In this document: positions 10,219 to 22,469 of the stretch, one piece after another
Layout: every line of letters begins with the position of its first letter
Numbering within the stretch: the first letter of the stretch is position 1
Assembly (NCBI RefSeq): GCF_037126465.1
Contig: NC_088201.1
Coordinates: 141,734,376 to 141,798,375, forward strand
Reading direction: 5' to 3'
Length of the DNA stretch: 64,000 nucleotides
Source of the DNA: Ornithodoros turicata
Lineage: Eukaryota > Arthropoda > Arachnida > Ixodida > Argasidae
Translations under genes and position numbers: made by a program
Notes under the pieces: generated by a model
The model's input: the letters and a program-made list of their open reading frames with translations, nothing else
Told to the model about the DNA's origin: nothing
The model's database searches: none

Positions 10219-11438
10219 TTGCAACGTTCTTTCAACGATAAAGGTCACTTTCATGAACTGGATGGCAGCCATCAATAAAAAGAATAATAGAAAGAGCTCA
10301 TTATGATCCTTAGGCTGTGCGTGGTCATTGCTTTCTGATAAATGGTGACTTTTCAGGATTTCAGCATAGTGCCTGGAGTGATAGTATTCCTGTGTTCTCA
10401 CCCTTGACGCCCATTGTGTGTCATCGGTCACCTGTAATCTGCTAACATGCACATAGCTAAAACAAAATATATTTGTATTCCTTTGAATACAGTTGGTACA
10501 GCACATTGTTTTTTATATGTTCTTTGGAAAATATAAATAAAAAATTCTCTACTGACTCAACACCACTACTCAACTGAATCACTGACTCAACGGACTCTCA
10601 CAAATTTTGTGGTGTTATACTGTTGAAACAACATTAATATGCCGCTGTGGGTTTTCCTCCTTTGTTCCTTTTAACCTAGACATATTAGGTCTTCGTCATC
10701 ACCAGCCTTAGTTGCTCAGCATGCAGTTATTTACGTTGAGCGCTGCAGTTTCATATTTGTCTCTCTGGACAAGCGAGCCCGTGCTTCCCCATTTTGATAA
10801 GGGTCTTTCAGCTTTGACAGGGCATGTGTGGATGAGGAAAACATTTGGACTCTGTGTATTTTGCTACGAAGTGCACCGTACAAGGCAGAGGACAGCATCA
10901 ACCATTTCCTTCAAGGTTATTAAATTTGTGACAAAGTACATACCCTTTGTCACTGACTAATTTGGTGCCAAAGTTACTTGAGTGGCAGTTGTGCAATTCT
11001 AAGCACATGTTCATAAAAAAAATACGGTATGGGAAATGCTGCCTGGTTGAACGTGTGAAATACACAATACAATAATTGGAGGGTTTACGTCGCGAGACAA
11101 CTGAGTGTGGAATACACAGCACAGTGTAATGTTCCTTATTCTGGCAATGTTAGCATGGTTCAAGAAGCGGGAAACGTTGCACTACCCTTAATAACATCTG
11201 TTGGGCCCAGCAAACAGGATACACATACCCTGATCTGAAGACATTATGCCTAACTCAAAAGCAGTATGAGAGCGACCCGTACGTGTTTATTTGCGAAAGT
11301 ATTATGCATGAAATATGGCCTGTGCGGTATAGAATAATGCGCACACTCAAGTAAACATGCAAAAAATACGTATAAGGGCTCTCTATCTACATGCCGCGAT
11401 GCGTTCTACGAGATAAACAACACACTACAAAACCACAT
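10219..11438. other. No recognised feature
   Basis: Neither strand shows a domain, TIR pair or RNA gene. The frames present (up to 97 codons at 10213-10506, minus strand) show no family resemblance. Confidence 0.35.
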
Positions 11439-11878
11439 CTAACATTTTTTGTGCGGGGCAACTCTAATTAGCACTTTCATATAACCGACGAATGGTTCAA
11501 CGAATACAGTTCGAGTGGTCACGCTATGATGCTGCACAATATAGGTATCTCGTGTAACAAGCCTGGCAATCGCACGATGTGCATAGGCAGAAATATGGTC
11601 TTCTTTCTTTGAAGACCAGTCCTCTGCAGGTATATGCTCAAACGACCACCAAGTCTCACGTTGTTGCTCAATCGCTTCCATTCCTGCACTTGTAGTAAAA
11701 GCAGCAAACGGGTCGATGTGAATGGCAGCTGAACGGTTGAACTGCGAAGTTCTCGTGCACACCATCACAATTTCACGCCGAAAATGTTGTTGAGGAGAGT
11801 TCGCCTGGTTGTTGTTTCCATCGTTCAATAGTTCTCGGGATTACCTCGGACAAAACGCTCATCGTAGCCGGCGGCCAT
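11439..11878 (-). CDS. Possible 5' exon of an unknown host gene
   Basis: On the minus strand an open frame of about 130 codons ends at 11439. Its composition is ordinary soluble protein (segments such as ETWWSFEHIPAEDW) rather than repeat translation. Upstream, an ATG at 11878 in good context (CCAGTTATGGCC) starts MAAGYDERFVRGNPENY and then meets a stop at about 11825, one frame away from the long frame. Two readings are possible: a real first exon with a frameshift or sequencing error near 11830, or an upstream short frame. I recognise no domain. I saw no strong splice donor at the 3' end. Treat it as a candidate only. Confidence 0.3.
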
Positions 11879-12370
11879 AACTGGATTTCCTTGCAAACGG
11901 GAGAAGACGCCAGGGAAGTCAGAGAACGCCTCAGCTTTCATCCATTCAGAAGCACGATTCTCTATCTACGTAGATGGAGCAGGTTTTTCCCATCTACGTC
12001 ACAAAAATGGCTACTCCCATGGCTTGTTTTGGTTTCTTTGATTAAAGGACAACGGAAACGAAATTTGTCCATTGCAAAAAGGGGACCGAACAAGGTGTAA
12101 ATATTATGTAAAATTATGGTGCCACTAGTATTTTGCAAGTACGCTGTGCGGATGGCCATATTTCTGACGATTACGAGAGCGCTGGGCCGCCCACCCGACA
12201 CGATCGCCCATGGAGCGCGCCAAGCATTGCGGGAAAATCTGAGGAGCGCGTGACGTCAAATATCTCTCGCGCTCCATGTGCGGCTGCCCGGCACAAACAC
12301 GGCGAATTCTGAATAACGCCTGAAGATGTTTGATTCGGAGATCTCGTGGAAGTCTGAAGACAATATATCC

Positions 12371-12441
12371 TATGAGAGATGGGTTCGTACTGAGCCACGG
12401 GAGCTGGTGTGTACGAACCCTATGAGAGATGGGTTCGTACA
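12371..12441. repeat. Palindromic duplication at the 5' junction of the SINE
   Basis: The SINE head is present twice, inverted. TGAGCCACGGGAGCTGGTG at 12391-12409 plus TGTACGAACCC is the exact complement of the target duplication plus SINE start at 12431-12460. The loop between the arms is TATGAGAGAT. The 20-bp phrase at 12371-12390 (TATGAGAGAT plus GGGTTCGTAC) also recurs directly at 12421-12440. This looks like a template switch onto the SINE's own 5' end during insertion. Confidence 0.8.
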
Positions 12442-12699
12442 CACCAGCTCCCGTGGCTCAGTGGTTAGCGTGCTAGCCATGTCACGTCGAGACTGGGAGG
12501 TACCCGGGTTCGAATCCCGGTGCCGGCTGTGCTGTCTGGGGTTTTTCCTGGGTTTTCCTCAGACGCTTTCAGACATATGTCGGCACAGTTCCCCTAGAAG
12601 TCGGCCCAGGACGCACATTTCCCCAGGGCGTCAGTCGTGACGTTGCCCACATACGTGAGGCCGACAACGGCAAGCCTTTTCATTATCACCATCACCACC
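12442..12699 (+). mobile_element. tRNA-derived SINE (Ruka-like), complete
   Basis: Box A lies in CGTGGCTCAGTGGTTAGCGT (about 12451-12470) and box B is GGGTTCGAATCCC (about 12506-12518), correctly spaced for an internal pol III promoter. A tRNA-unrelated body and an ATC/ACC-rich tail (12680-12699) follow. GGGTTCGTACA flanks it (12431-12441, 12700-12710), an 11-bp target duplication. It shares its body with the SINE at 6115. Transcription would be by RNA polymerase III. Mobilisation would need a partner LINE, not identified here. Confidence 0.88.
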
Positions 12700-13022
12700 G
12701 GGTTCGTACATGCTTCTTCGTCTCCGTTCTTTCCCCGTAGCAGGAATTAGACGTACGCCGAAACACCAAATGAAATGAAGAGAAATGAAAGTCAGGAACT
12801 CCAACAGGAGAGCCAACGTGCGTCACTTCCGTGGTCTGCTACGGCGGCGCGGCGACGCTCACCAGGGGCTCAGAGTGCTCCACGGCCGAATTTTATATCG
12901 CGATTGTGGCGGCGTTCCAACTAATATACGCAAATCTAAGTCGAATTCCGGATTGTTTTGGTACATATCGCAATATGAGGCAAACAGCTTTGCAGCCTAT
13001 TTTCGTTTCCGTCGTCCTTTAA

Positions 13023-14278
13023 TTAATTTTCGTAATAGGAAGACAAAATTGAGAAACGAAGGTGCGTTTCGGCGGCAGCTGGACGTGATCGTTTTGAATA
13101 TCACAACCGTTTTAACACATCGGGAAATCGGCGTAGCTGACCTTTAATGATCATGCGGGCTGTTAGCGGAGCGTAGGTCGAAAAGGTAAAGTTTTCCGAA
13201 CTTGTTTCGCAATTTGTGAGAAGAACTTGAAGGTACACCCCACATTTACGGACGGCCGCTTGTAGAGGGAACACAAGAAACGCTAGTGAATACAGAAGAG
13301 TAACAAAAACATGGGGAGATCATGACATTGGCGGTTATTTCAACGTGCCGCCACTTAGCTGTTGCACGGTTTCACAGCAGAACATGCTTAGTAAACGGAT
13401 TATAACGTATCCGCGGAATGTCAAGCGTGGTCCAGAAAAAAGAAAAAAAGAAAAAAACTCGCGCGTTTCCAACACTAGTTTTCCAGTTTTTGAGTATTAT
13501 GTAATGCAATGTCTTCTTTAGCGAGTAGCACGATGCACTTATTTGGCATGGACCGCCATGTCCTGAAAATGGCCGAAGAAAGTTGGGAAAATTTCAAATT
13601 TTGTGTTTTCGGGCTCCACTCGTTTTCGAGTGATGTATACGCGCGCGAACATGCAACTTTTTAAGGGCATTCTGGAACCAAACTCATTCAGGGGCAGTGA
13701 ATACCTCATTCCTGAGTTGCCACGGAAAGCAGTTAACAATGTCTAACGGAAGGGAAGTGACGCCGTTTCGGCGCGCGACTAGAGGAAGGAGAAACCCGCT
13801 TTGGATAACACACATAATGGGTTATATTACACCTTTCCACGACACAAAAATCGCAAGCGGTATCTCGCATAACTACGCGCGGCTAAATAAACGGTAAAAA
13901 GGAGAGGTATACTTTTCTGACTTTACCGTACTTATTTAGGCCCCCTAAATTTTAAGACAATGCGTTTTGAGCTGCGCTCTCCAGCAGTTCCGCGTGAATC
14001 TTCTATCCGCGCCTTTTTTTCTTTGGTCTTTTTAAGAAATCGGTTATGGTCGACCGCTCATTTTGGATCACCTGGCGTGGCCCAGCTATTACCGTCATTA
14101 TCTTGTTCTTATCAAAGCATAACAAAACAGAACAATTATTACGGCTTCCGCTCTTGAATGAACGTATTTTGTGTGATGATATTAGTGTCTAAACTACTTT
14201 AGAACATATCTAGAATTTCCTCATGTGTTCTCTGGATTTTCTACCTCTCAATGTTTGTTTACTTCCTCCTCTGGCAAG
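13023..14278. other. No recognised feature
   Basis: A/G runs lie near 13436-13460. I see no TIR pair, RNA gene or domain-bearing frame. Confidence 0.35.
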
Positions 14279-14379
14279 ATGCCATAGAAGTGGCGCGCGG
14301 CGGTCGCATCGCTACGGCAACTCTAATGTCCTGCAAAGACGACTTGATAGCACAGAACATCAACGCTTCGGTAATCAGG
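14279..14379 (+). other. Exon-like segment of an unknown gene
   Basis: A pyrimidine-rich run (TTTGTTTACTTCCTCCTCTG) leads to GCAAG, then a codon-like stretch reading DAIEVARGGRIATATLMSC and KDDLIAQNINASVIR, then CAGG|GTGAGA. The acceptor, open frame and donor are all present within about 120 bp and the peptide looks protein-like. I do not recognise the protein. The neighbouring exons are not visible, so chance remains possible. Confidence 0.35.
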
Positions 14380-16896
14380 GTGAGAAGGATGAATGGTCTT
14401 TTCCTTTCTTTTAGTTTTTTTCAAGTTTGTATTGGAACTTACCTCCATATTCTCACTGCAATCTAGTGCAGACTTTCTGGGGTCCTCACTCTCCACCTTC
14501 TTAACAGTGAACTCAAATAAAAAGCATCTGTGTAAGCTGCACTGGAACCAGTAATGTACTCGCAGGTGAAGAAACAGTGCAGAGACGGGACGAAGAACCA
14601 GGCACACACATGGGGCGTTGTGAGAGAGAATAGCTCAATGTATAGGAAAGTAAATGAGTTAAGGCTGTGGTTCGGCAAGTCGTTGCAGGTGAAGGCTTCG
14701 TGCCTTGTCCACGCTGTTTTGTCCCTTTCTTGATATGGACCAAATTGTCCACACCACCGCCTCCACAGAGTAATGTACATTTTCACCGCCCTGGTACAAT
14801 GCAGTCACGTAGAATGCGTCATTGGCCAACAAGCATGGCCGTTTCCTGGATTTTTGAATGGGACGAGGGCAAGAGGGCAAAGTGCATCCGGGGGGGCCAA
14901 GGCGTGCAACACGTTCATCTCTCTTCGTCGAGGTGGACGCTGGGGACAGCGCGGGTGTTCGGAGCTTAATAATATTATGACATCTGAGAAGCATGACGAC
15001 GACCTATGAATAAATGGTGCACAATTTTCCAAGCGATCTTGCCCCCCCCCTGCCCCCCGCGCTACGCAGAGGGTAACAAGCTTTTACACACTCTACGTGA
15101 CCTGCATAGCGGAAATTTTCCAGATTGGCACAATTCATATGATTCATTAATACCGGCATAGCTTGTATACGTACCAGACCAATTGGAAGCTATACCAGAA
15201 AAATAGGCGGAAAGCGATTACATGTTTCTTGCTACGCACCTTAAAGAGCCCGTAAAGCGAAGGCTGATAAACAGGAAAATCGGTCTTTCTCAGGACATAA
15301 GTCTCCACGCCAGCATCGTTACTTACACTAGCAATTAATTGAACTGTAGAAGGAGCAGACTAGCTCAGGCCAACAGCAGGAAGTATTGAAACACCAAAAG
15401 TTGCGATAATGTAGTTCAGGACACTTTTAATGGGTGACAAGCATTCGTGCGTTGACTGCAGAGTGCACACTGACGAAGTGTGCACCATGTACGAGGACTC
15501 GGTACTTATTAAAAAGTTGAGATGTTTAACTATATCTGTGTTGTTTTTGTTTCAATACGAATGGATTGATATTGTGCCAGCGCGAAGAGCGCGTACTGAT
15601 GTCCATGGAAAGAAGTATAGGCACGTTGGCGTGGGTTGACAGTCAAGTACGGTCTAAAAATATTGTAATGTCTGACGCGATTTGCAGCATATTATTAATT
15701 AGACTTAACTACTGCCTGAACAATAAAGTCAAACCACGAGAACCGGCCCAGAAGACCACAGTTAGGGACGACACATACACGAAAGCCTCAACGCCCAGAA
15801 ATTAACGAATTCAAACAATTGAGGGAACAGAAGTGCTGATGCCAGGAATCAGAAGAATCAGGCTCGATTCCTGGTGCCAGCCCCTTTTTTTCCTGACTCG
15901 TTTGAATATAATTAATAAAGGCTAGACTTGGGCAGTTTGTTGGATTCTTGGTTATTCGTATGCACTCCTGGACACTTACAACGACGAGCGTTTTACATCA
16001 TAAAACATCACAGTACCATGCGGTTCGAACGTTGCTGCGTGGATTTTCTATTGATGGGGCGCTGCGGCTTCTCAGTGTTGTTAGGTGACTGAGTTCGTAG
16101 CGCCCGGTTGAAAGGGGAGTCAGTGAAATTATAGTGCTGAAAAACTGCTCAAGGCATTAGAGAGCTATTGCGTGTCTGAAGCCTCGATGTTGTAAGGAAG
16201 AAATAACTGTCTCTGAAGGCATGTGACTGTCTTCTTTGTCGTTTTAATGAGTAGCACCAGTATCGCATTTATCAAGGTTCCACTTGCTCGCTGCTGCAAG
16301 TCTTCTATGATAAGATCAGGGTGGCAACAATAGATTTGTTTATCGCTGCACAATGCCTGGAGCTTTCCCACATTTGCCTCTTTACACATTATTCTCAGTC
16401 GTCTTCTTTTACACACTTTTTCCTTGTCATTGTGTGAAGGATATCGGGATGTTCTGCAGTGGACTCCGAATGTGCTATGCAATTGCTGAACCTTTCGTGA
16501 AGGTGAGTGTGCTTGAGTACGATTCTCGTGGACTCAATGTGTTAGTGTTTGAAGGTGCCATTTAGGATCCTTTCGGGAAAGACATACCACCAATAGCCCC
16601 AGAGTAACCTGCATGTCCCTGCATAATAATTAATTAAATACATATTTATGCATATATAAGCATGTCGTCGCTTAACAACTTAACACAGTTTCAGAGACTG
16701 CTGCAGAATGTTTGCACGTGACGTATTTCAAGTGCCGAGAAAAAATAATAACCTAGTAACTATTCAGGTAAAGTTATTAACTTGCTAGAATATTTTAAGC
16801 ATATTTACCACTGTGAAAAACTACTTCTTCCGTTCCTGTTCTAGTGCTATACAGCGTAGTCATTCGCTTGTCGTGAAGGAACGCCCTAAGTGTACC
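14380..16896. other. No recognised feature
   Basis: The stretch contains a run of C (15043-15057) and a short inverted phrase around 15842-15880 (AGGAATCAG / GATTCCTGG). Open frames on both strands around 14320-15030 overlap heavily and look like shadows of a GC-rich patch. Nothing is assignable. Confidence 0.35.
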
Positions 16897-17266
16897 GGGA
16901 CAACATTTTCATAACTAAGAAAAAAAATAACAGAAAACCGGGACAGATAAATGACCAGTGTCTTATAATGGACAACAGAAGACCCAGTCCATCTGATTTT
17001 GTAGTGGCTACACTACACTGGTCTGAAACAGCACGGCGATCGCCGCATTGCCTGCTCTGTGGGAGAGACAGCCGAGCGAGAATGGTTGTCGAGTACCGCT
17101 TCAGCCACTTCGGACAGCTGTTTCAGAGCTGTGTAAAGTTTCAGAAGTGTAGACACTACAAAAGCAGATGGACTGGGTCTGCTGTTGTCTATTATACGAC
17201 ATTGGTCATTAATCCCGGTTTTCTGTGTTTTGTTTTGTTTTTGCAAAACTTACGAAAATGTTCTCC
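16897..17266. mobile_element. Foldback MITE with ~110-bp inverted arms
   Basis: The arms at about 16897-17010 and 17150-17266 are inverted complements. CGGGACAACATTTTCATAAC opens the left, and the right arm inverted reads CGGGAGAACATTTTCGTAAG. Further in, ACAGAAAACCGGGA and CAGACCCAGTCCATCTG-like phrases match in both arms. The loop is about 140 bp. No duplication of target was found and no coding frame is meaningful. Confidence 0.65.
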
Positions 17267-17377
17267 CGAGGCATATGTGCCGCAAGACCGTTAACCGCGA
17301 TGCCGCATTCAGATACTGTCATCTGTCGCTAAAAGCGAAAGGAGCACACGATTCGACCGTCAATACGTTTGCTGACC

Positions 17378-17490
17378 AAGCGCGAGGGAGGCTCCGCCTC
17401 CTAAATGTGGACCAATAGGATGACGCGGAAGGCGGAGCGCTGCAGCCACTGCTCTTCCCTAAGAGATGACGCAGAGTTAGCGCTCGGGGC
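17378..17490 (+). repeat. Interspersed repeat, copy 1 (inverted relative to 35190-35310)
   Basis: The stretch GCGCGAGGGAGGCTCCGCCT followed by CCTAAA..G..CCAATAGGATGACGC and GGCGGAGCGCTGC is matched, inverted, at about 35190-35310. It contains a CCAAT-type word on one strand. The family is unknown to me. It may be a promoter-like piece of a longer element because the GC content rises sharply here. Confidence 0.5.
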
Positions 17491-17639
17491 AACACCACCT
17501 AGATAGAGAAAGCCTGCTTACTCGTCGCTGTGACGTAACAACTAAGAGTCAGCCAATGAGGATCGTGTTTTCAACGGCCCTAGCCAATCGCGAACGTGCT
17601 GTCAGTGGTCTTACCTATAGAGACGAGCCACCGTCATCC

Positions 17640-18637
17640 GCACGGCCAGCGACTGTCATCTGCGAGTAATGGACGTCCTCGCGTACTAAATGGGAAAACG
17701 AAAAAACGCGCAAAACGGTCCCATATTTTTGCCAAGACCGATTTTCCGGAAGGCGTGTTTCAGTTTAGTGCATCGGCATAAATTTACGAATGTAGCTGCC
17801 TCTTCTCAGGCCTAAGAGATTGCGTAGCTTTAGCGTTTAGTAGTGACATGTGTGTGTGACACGCGTGGTCGGCTTTGTGCAGCGCCTCCACCTTGAGACT
17901 GACCAGCGTGAGCCAAATTTCGATGACGCGGCGACAGCGAACCACTTCTGTTTAATTTTGACAATTTCGTTTTCCGGGGTTAATTTCTAAACTTTCTCGA
18001 TGTGTATTACCATTTTTTTGCGAATACCACGTCTTCTACGGTATAGTTGAGTCCTCAAGCTTCAATGATATGAATTTCATGTGCATTTTAGAGCAGGACA
18101 ACTTTGTGTTCATCAATAGTAATAACGTTGATCATAGTTACTGTTATACTTGTCGGTCACTTAACATTTTCCTCAAAACAACTCGACATAAAGCATGCCG
18201 AGTGATGCAGAAAGTAAATTCTAGAGACACAGAATGAAAAAAAAAACGTATGGGCATCGATTTAGTGAAATAAAAAACGTTACTGCTTGTTCTATTGATC
18301 ACACTGAACTAAATAATTCAAAATAATTGTCTGTGCGTGTGTGTCTTTTTCGTTTTGGTACGTAGTTACTGAAGTGTGTGCCTGACATTAAAGTTAGACG
18401 TTTCGCCCCCCTGTTATGCGTGAACACCACTTCAGCGCACTACTGTCATTCATGTTAATTATAAAACCTAAGTAGAAAATTTTAATTGGCAAGATGCCTC
18501 ACAACTATAAGGTTCCATTCTTCGGTGAAGGAGGTATCTCATATCAGTGTCCTTGAGACGTTGCTCAAAATATTAGCCCACTGAATGCAAAGTGCACGTG
18601 CGATGCTTATTCCGTTCCAGCTCAATGCTCCACCACT
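17640..18637. other. No recognised feature
   Basis: The region is AT-rich from about 18000. I see no paired ends, RNA gene or exon. Confidence 0.35.
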
Positions 18638-19049
18638 CAGGGCTGGCGATAGGGGGGGGGGGCGACTAAGGCGACCGCCTTAGGCCTCGCACTTGCATAG
18701 GCCCGCGCACGAAGCCCTCAACCACACTGCAAAAAATAGACGTGAAAAATACGTGCATATCGCCGCGAAAATAACGGGCGCCAACCCGTTGTTTCAAATC
18801 ACACGCGTTTCCTGTTATTCCGCTGGGGAGGAGGAATCTGGGCATGCGCACTGGATCTGCATGGCTTTGTCCCGCAGCAACCGGCACTCGTGTGAGGAAA
18901 GCATGTGTGCCGCGACTGTCACAACCGTCAAAGTCAATGCTGTGCAGTGCCTGCCCCCGTGGGCTTTCGCAAGACGATTTCTAAGGTACGTGAGCTCTTA
19001 TTACGCCCTTTATGCTGTGAGGTTCTTAGAATAGAGGGAAACATGTGCC

Positions 19050-19302
19050 CAGTGGCGTATCTAGGGTGTGGCAGGTGTGGACAGGTGCCATGGGCGCCAG
19101 GTGAACAGGGGCGCCATTATGTGGTCGGGAGTGAATGTGCCAGGTCGGGCACTCAACCTGGCACATTCATAAATGATCTAAAGCACCCGCCATTAGAGAG
19201 GTTGTAGTGTGAAACCTAGTGCGGACCACACGAAAACGCATCCCCAAGGACATCATGTTAACCATGTTGCCATGGGCGCAGGTAGCTCTAGATACGCCAC
19301 TG
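19050..19302. mobile_element. hAT MITE with a perfect 8-bp target duplication
   Basis: The ends are CAGTGGCGTATCTAG and its inverted complement (CTAGATACGCCACTG). CATGTGCC flanks both sides (19042-19049, 19303-19310). The inner arms also pair (CCATGGGCGCCAGGTG against CATGGGCGCAGGTAG). An 8-bp duplication and CA..TG ends are diagnostic of the hAT superfamily. At 253 bp it is non-autonomous. Confidence 0.9.
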
Positions 19303-19512
19303 CATGTGCCGCCGTTGTGCGTTACCAAATACGTAGTGAATGGCGCCTTCTTCAACGGAACGCTATCGCCTTCCGCTGTGTTCTCACTTGTCATACTGTC
19401 CATGTCGTAGAACATGCATGTTAAATTTCCCTCTCAAACCACTAAAATGAGCAGTGTGTAACTTTCTGGAACTAGTGGAAGGGTGTGCATTCTCTCGCAT
19501 GGACATTTTAAA

Positions 19513-19722
19513 TAGGCCGGGGTTAACCAACGCCGGTTAACGAGATTGAACGCTCAACCGAGATTGAGGATCCTTCACACTTTTTATTAGTAAGGTTAAT
19601 TCGGGACGCAAGATTTATTTTAGAAATGCATGACAGTGCTGTCAAGAGACAGTTGAGTCGCAATTCCAAGTCGAGTGGCCCTTGATCTCGCTTAACCGAC
19701 GTTGATCGAATGAGGCCATTGT
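19513..19722. mobile_element. Short inverted-repeat element, family uncertain
   Basis: The left arm GTTAACCAACGCCGGTTAA followed by CGAGATTGAACG is matched by the inverse of 19680-19722 (GATCAACGTCGGTTAAGCGA, GATCAAGGG). A perfect internal dyad TGACAGTGCTGTCA sits at about 19630. I could not define exact ends or a target duplication. Confidence 0.45.
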
Positions 19723-20183
19723 GTACGCCCGCCGTTCATACAATTTTTAAGTGTTTGCAGTATTTATGAGGCAAATTTCATAGCTGTATACAGAATACAT
19801 GAAACAAACATGTGGATAAAACAGTAGCAGATATGTTTGCTAAAAGCAGATTGCTAAAAGCGTCGGCGAGACGTATTTTCATTTGTCCCGTATATGCGAG
19901 AGTATCTTCGTTGTTAGCACCAAAAGTGTTCGACGACATCGCCTGACATGAACGGGTATCAAGTTACGGCACCGCACTGATGGCACAGCAGCAAGAAGAG
20001 CCCGCTTTGAATGGGAAGAATGGCGATTGCACGTCTCTGAGTTTAACGAAAATCTGGCGAAGGGTACGCGATAATGTTGTGACACGTTTCGTTAGCTGAG
20101 CGGTGTTTGCATGATGAAGTGATAGTGTAGCAGCACAATACACTTTTTTACAGCTTTTACTCTGACGCAGACAACACCTGTTC

Positions 20184-20333
20184 CCCAAGCACAGTGTACT
20201 GAAAGTCGAGGGCAATGGGGGTGGACGGGTAGGTGAAAGGCCTTGAACAGACCTGTGAAACTAAGGAACATTGATAAGACACATACCGTCCATGCCCATT
20301 GCATTCGAGTTTCAGTACATTGTGCTGCTTGGG
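20184..20333. mobile_element. CCCAAGCAGCAC-type hairpin element, copy 1
   Basis: The left arm starts CCCAAGCACAGTGTACTGAA. The right arm inverted reads CCCAAGCAGCACAATGTACT, and the match continues through the TCGAG..CAATGGG..TGGACGG segment, giving about 45 bp of stem. The loop contains TTGAACAGACCTGTGAAA. A second copy with the same loop and orientation lies at 38562-38714. Confidence 0.7.
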
Positions 20334-20522
20334 TCCTTTTCAGGCATCTTCTTGTATACGCCCTCTTTTTAGTACTTTTGTGGTTTTATCTCTTTCTCTA
20401 TCTTATTGCCAAACAGGGTCTTTGCATATACAGACAAGAATCAAGCAGCAAACGAGTATGTACTGTGCTGTGAATGCAAACTGCCTCAAGTCTACCTTTA
20501 TGATTATCAAAGCACTTCCAGA

Positions 20523-21074
20523 CAGGGATCGGAACCGAAACTGAACCCGAACCGAAAACCGGAAAAAACCGTTATTTTCTGACGAACCCGAACCGAACCG
20601 AACCCGAACGATTTTTTTGCTTGTCCTGAGCCGAACCGGAACTGAACCGAAAAAAATTGATACGGTTACCGGTTCGGGAATCGGTTCAGAGGTGAATTAA
20701 TTGTACTGCTGACCGACCTTTTTTTTGCTCACCTGAACGGTTATCTCACACCTTTCTCTTACAATCGTGTACGGTGAGCGTAAGCTTGCTTGCATGTAGC
20801 AAAATTACTGCCCGTGGACCGGTTAAACCGAAGCCGAAAAAAGTAACTGTTCCAATCCCTGTAAATGCTCCGACCGCTGACAGATTTTTTTTGTCTGTGT
20901 ATGTGCAGGGGTGGGGGGGGGGGAGTTATCCCTGAGCCGAACCCGAACCGAACCGATATACCTGAACCGGTTCAAGCTGATAATTTCGGTTCAGCGGAGC
21001 TAAACCCGAACCGAACCAATATGCCTGAACCCGAACCCGAACCGGACCGAAAAAAATACCGGTTCCGATCCCTG
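20523..21074. mobile_element. hAT element rich in ACCGAACC words, perfect 8-bp target duplication
   Basis: The ends are CAGGGATCGGAACCG and its inverted complement. CTTCCAGA flanks both sides (20515-20522, 21075-21082). Inside, GAACCGAACC and its complement fill about 20540-20690 and 20930-21050, so the element is largely subterminal repeat, with a G run at 20912-20921. The 8-bp duplication and CAGGG end fit hAT. At 552 bp there is no transposase. Confidence 0.92.
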
Positions 21075-21082
21075 CTTCCAGA

Positions 21083-22469
21083 TACATTCATCTATACATA
21101 ACATCTTTGTGTCATACACCCAAGGAGACTGGCATGGAAGCCGCAAACAAGAAAGTTGCTGCAGCCTATATATGGCACCCGTGATGAAAGTGGCTGCCCA
21201 GGACAACATATATTTGCGTTGAAGCCGGTCTGCGCATATTTTAATGATTACTATGAGGTCTGCACCTCGTTCCACACTGTAAGTTCTCATGCACCATCTT
21301 GATTCCGAGAGCTCTTCTGTGATAATATGATCGTTGACCTATTTCTTGGTGACACACACGAAAAAGAAAATATCAAAGATAAATGTAGTATGATTGACAT
21401 CTGAAGGTTGTGTCAGTGCAGGGTGTTTGAGCTTTAATTCAAACAAGCAGTTCTAAAGGCAGCAACTAGGCAATCACAGGCAAGTTTCTCCATTGTCTCT
21501 GTTTCCTGTCTGTCAGTGATATAGCAACGTGCAGACAAAAATTTTGTAAGTAATGAGTGCACAATGGTTTTTAATGTTTATGTTTTTATGATATATTTAG
21601 TTTCCGTTTAATGTTGCACATTTCCTTGTGTCTGATGACTATTATATGACTGTTCAATTGTTCGTAATACTGAATGAGGTATACAATCTTTCTTTAGCAC
21701 AGAGCTGGACCAACAGCTGTGGAGTGCGCGCCCCAGCTTTCGGCGGCTAGGTGCAGCCAGTAAAGGGAGTAGAGGAAAGGGTGAAAAAAAGGAAAGGGGA
21801 ATAATGTGGTGATACAACACAGGGAGGGTCGTGCAGTCCCTCCTGATCTCGGAGTAGGGTAGTCACGAACTTCCCGCCGCAGAAAACACACGACTACACC
21901 TCAGTAGCCTTCACTGGGATCCTCTCTGTACCACGGTAACTGTAAGCATGATTGGCGAGGTTACCTCACCTATGCCTGTACAACGGCACTGTATGTATGC
22001 AATCCAATATACATGGACGCCCCACCCTCGTCGTGCTGTATACACTACGCTAGGATCCGATAAAGGGAAAATCAAGAAGTTCCTTCTAGCCGAACTCTTC
22101 AACTACTCTGTAAGCCACGTCCTCACGTGCGTAAGCACGTCCTCATAAAAAAATTGAAGGAAAACGACATGATAATGATTGTCAGTGGAAACTTCAATAT
22201 GATGATTAAGAAGCCCCAGAACAACTAGTTCGCGAAATTTATGAAGGAAAGTTTCGACTAGTGAGTGACGATAAATTACCACAACCCGTATGCGAAGTGT
22301 CATGATTGTGTCTTCGTCACCAGCGTAGACAATATAGTGTTGGTCAAGTACGTCAGCCACTTCAGTCTTCACATGCCTCTACTGTTTATCGTCGGAGAAT
22401 GCAAGCTGTAAACTGCTATCGCATTTCAATGACAATCTGCACAGCGATTTCTGTCGCTTTCTAGTTTTT
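21083..22469. other. No recognised feature
   Basis: I see no paired ends, exon or RNA gene. A short word CCTCACGTGCGTAAGCACGT near 22120 is a small dyad only. Confidence 0.35.

Larger units (their letters stand above)
12046..13018. mobile_element. TTAA-flanked MITE (Kolobok-like)
   Basis: The left end reads AGGACAACGGAAACGAAAT and the right end is the inverted complement of AGGACGACGGAAACGAAAA. TTAA flanks both (12042-12045, 13019-13022). The TTAA target and AGG start fit Kolobok. piggyBac also uses TTAA but its ends start CCC/CCY. The element carries a nested SINE with a palindromic head (12371-12710), so about 630 bp is its own. No transposase is visible. Confidence 0.75.

Noticed and set aside
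18638..18700. CAGGGCTGGCGATAGGGGGG, like a hAT left end
   Set aside because: No matching right end or 8-bp duplication was found within several kilobases; single-ended evidence is too weak.
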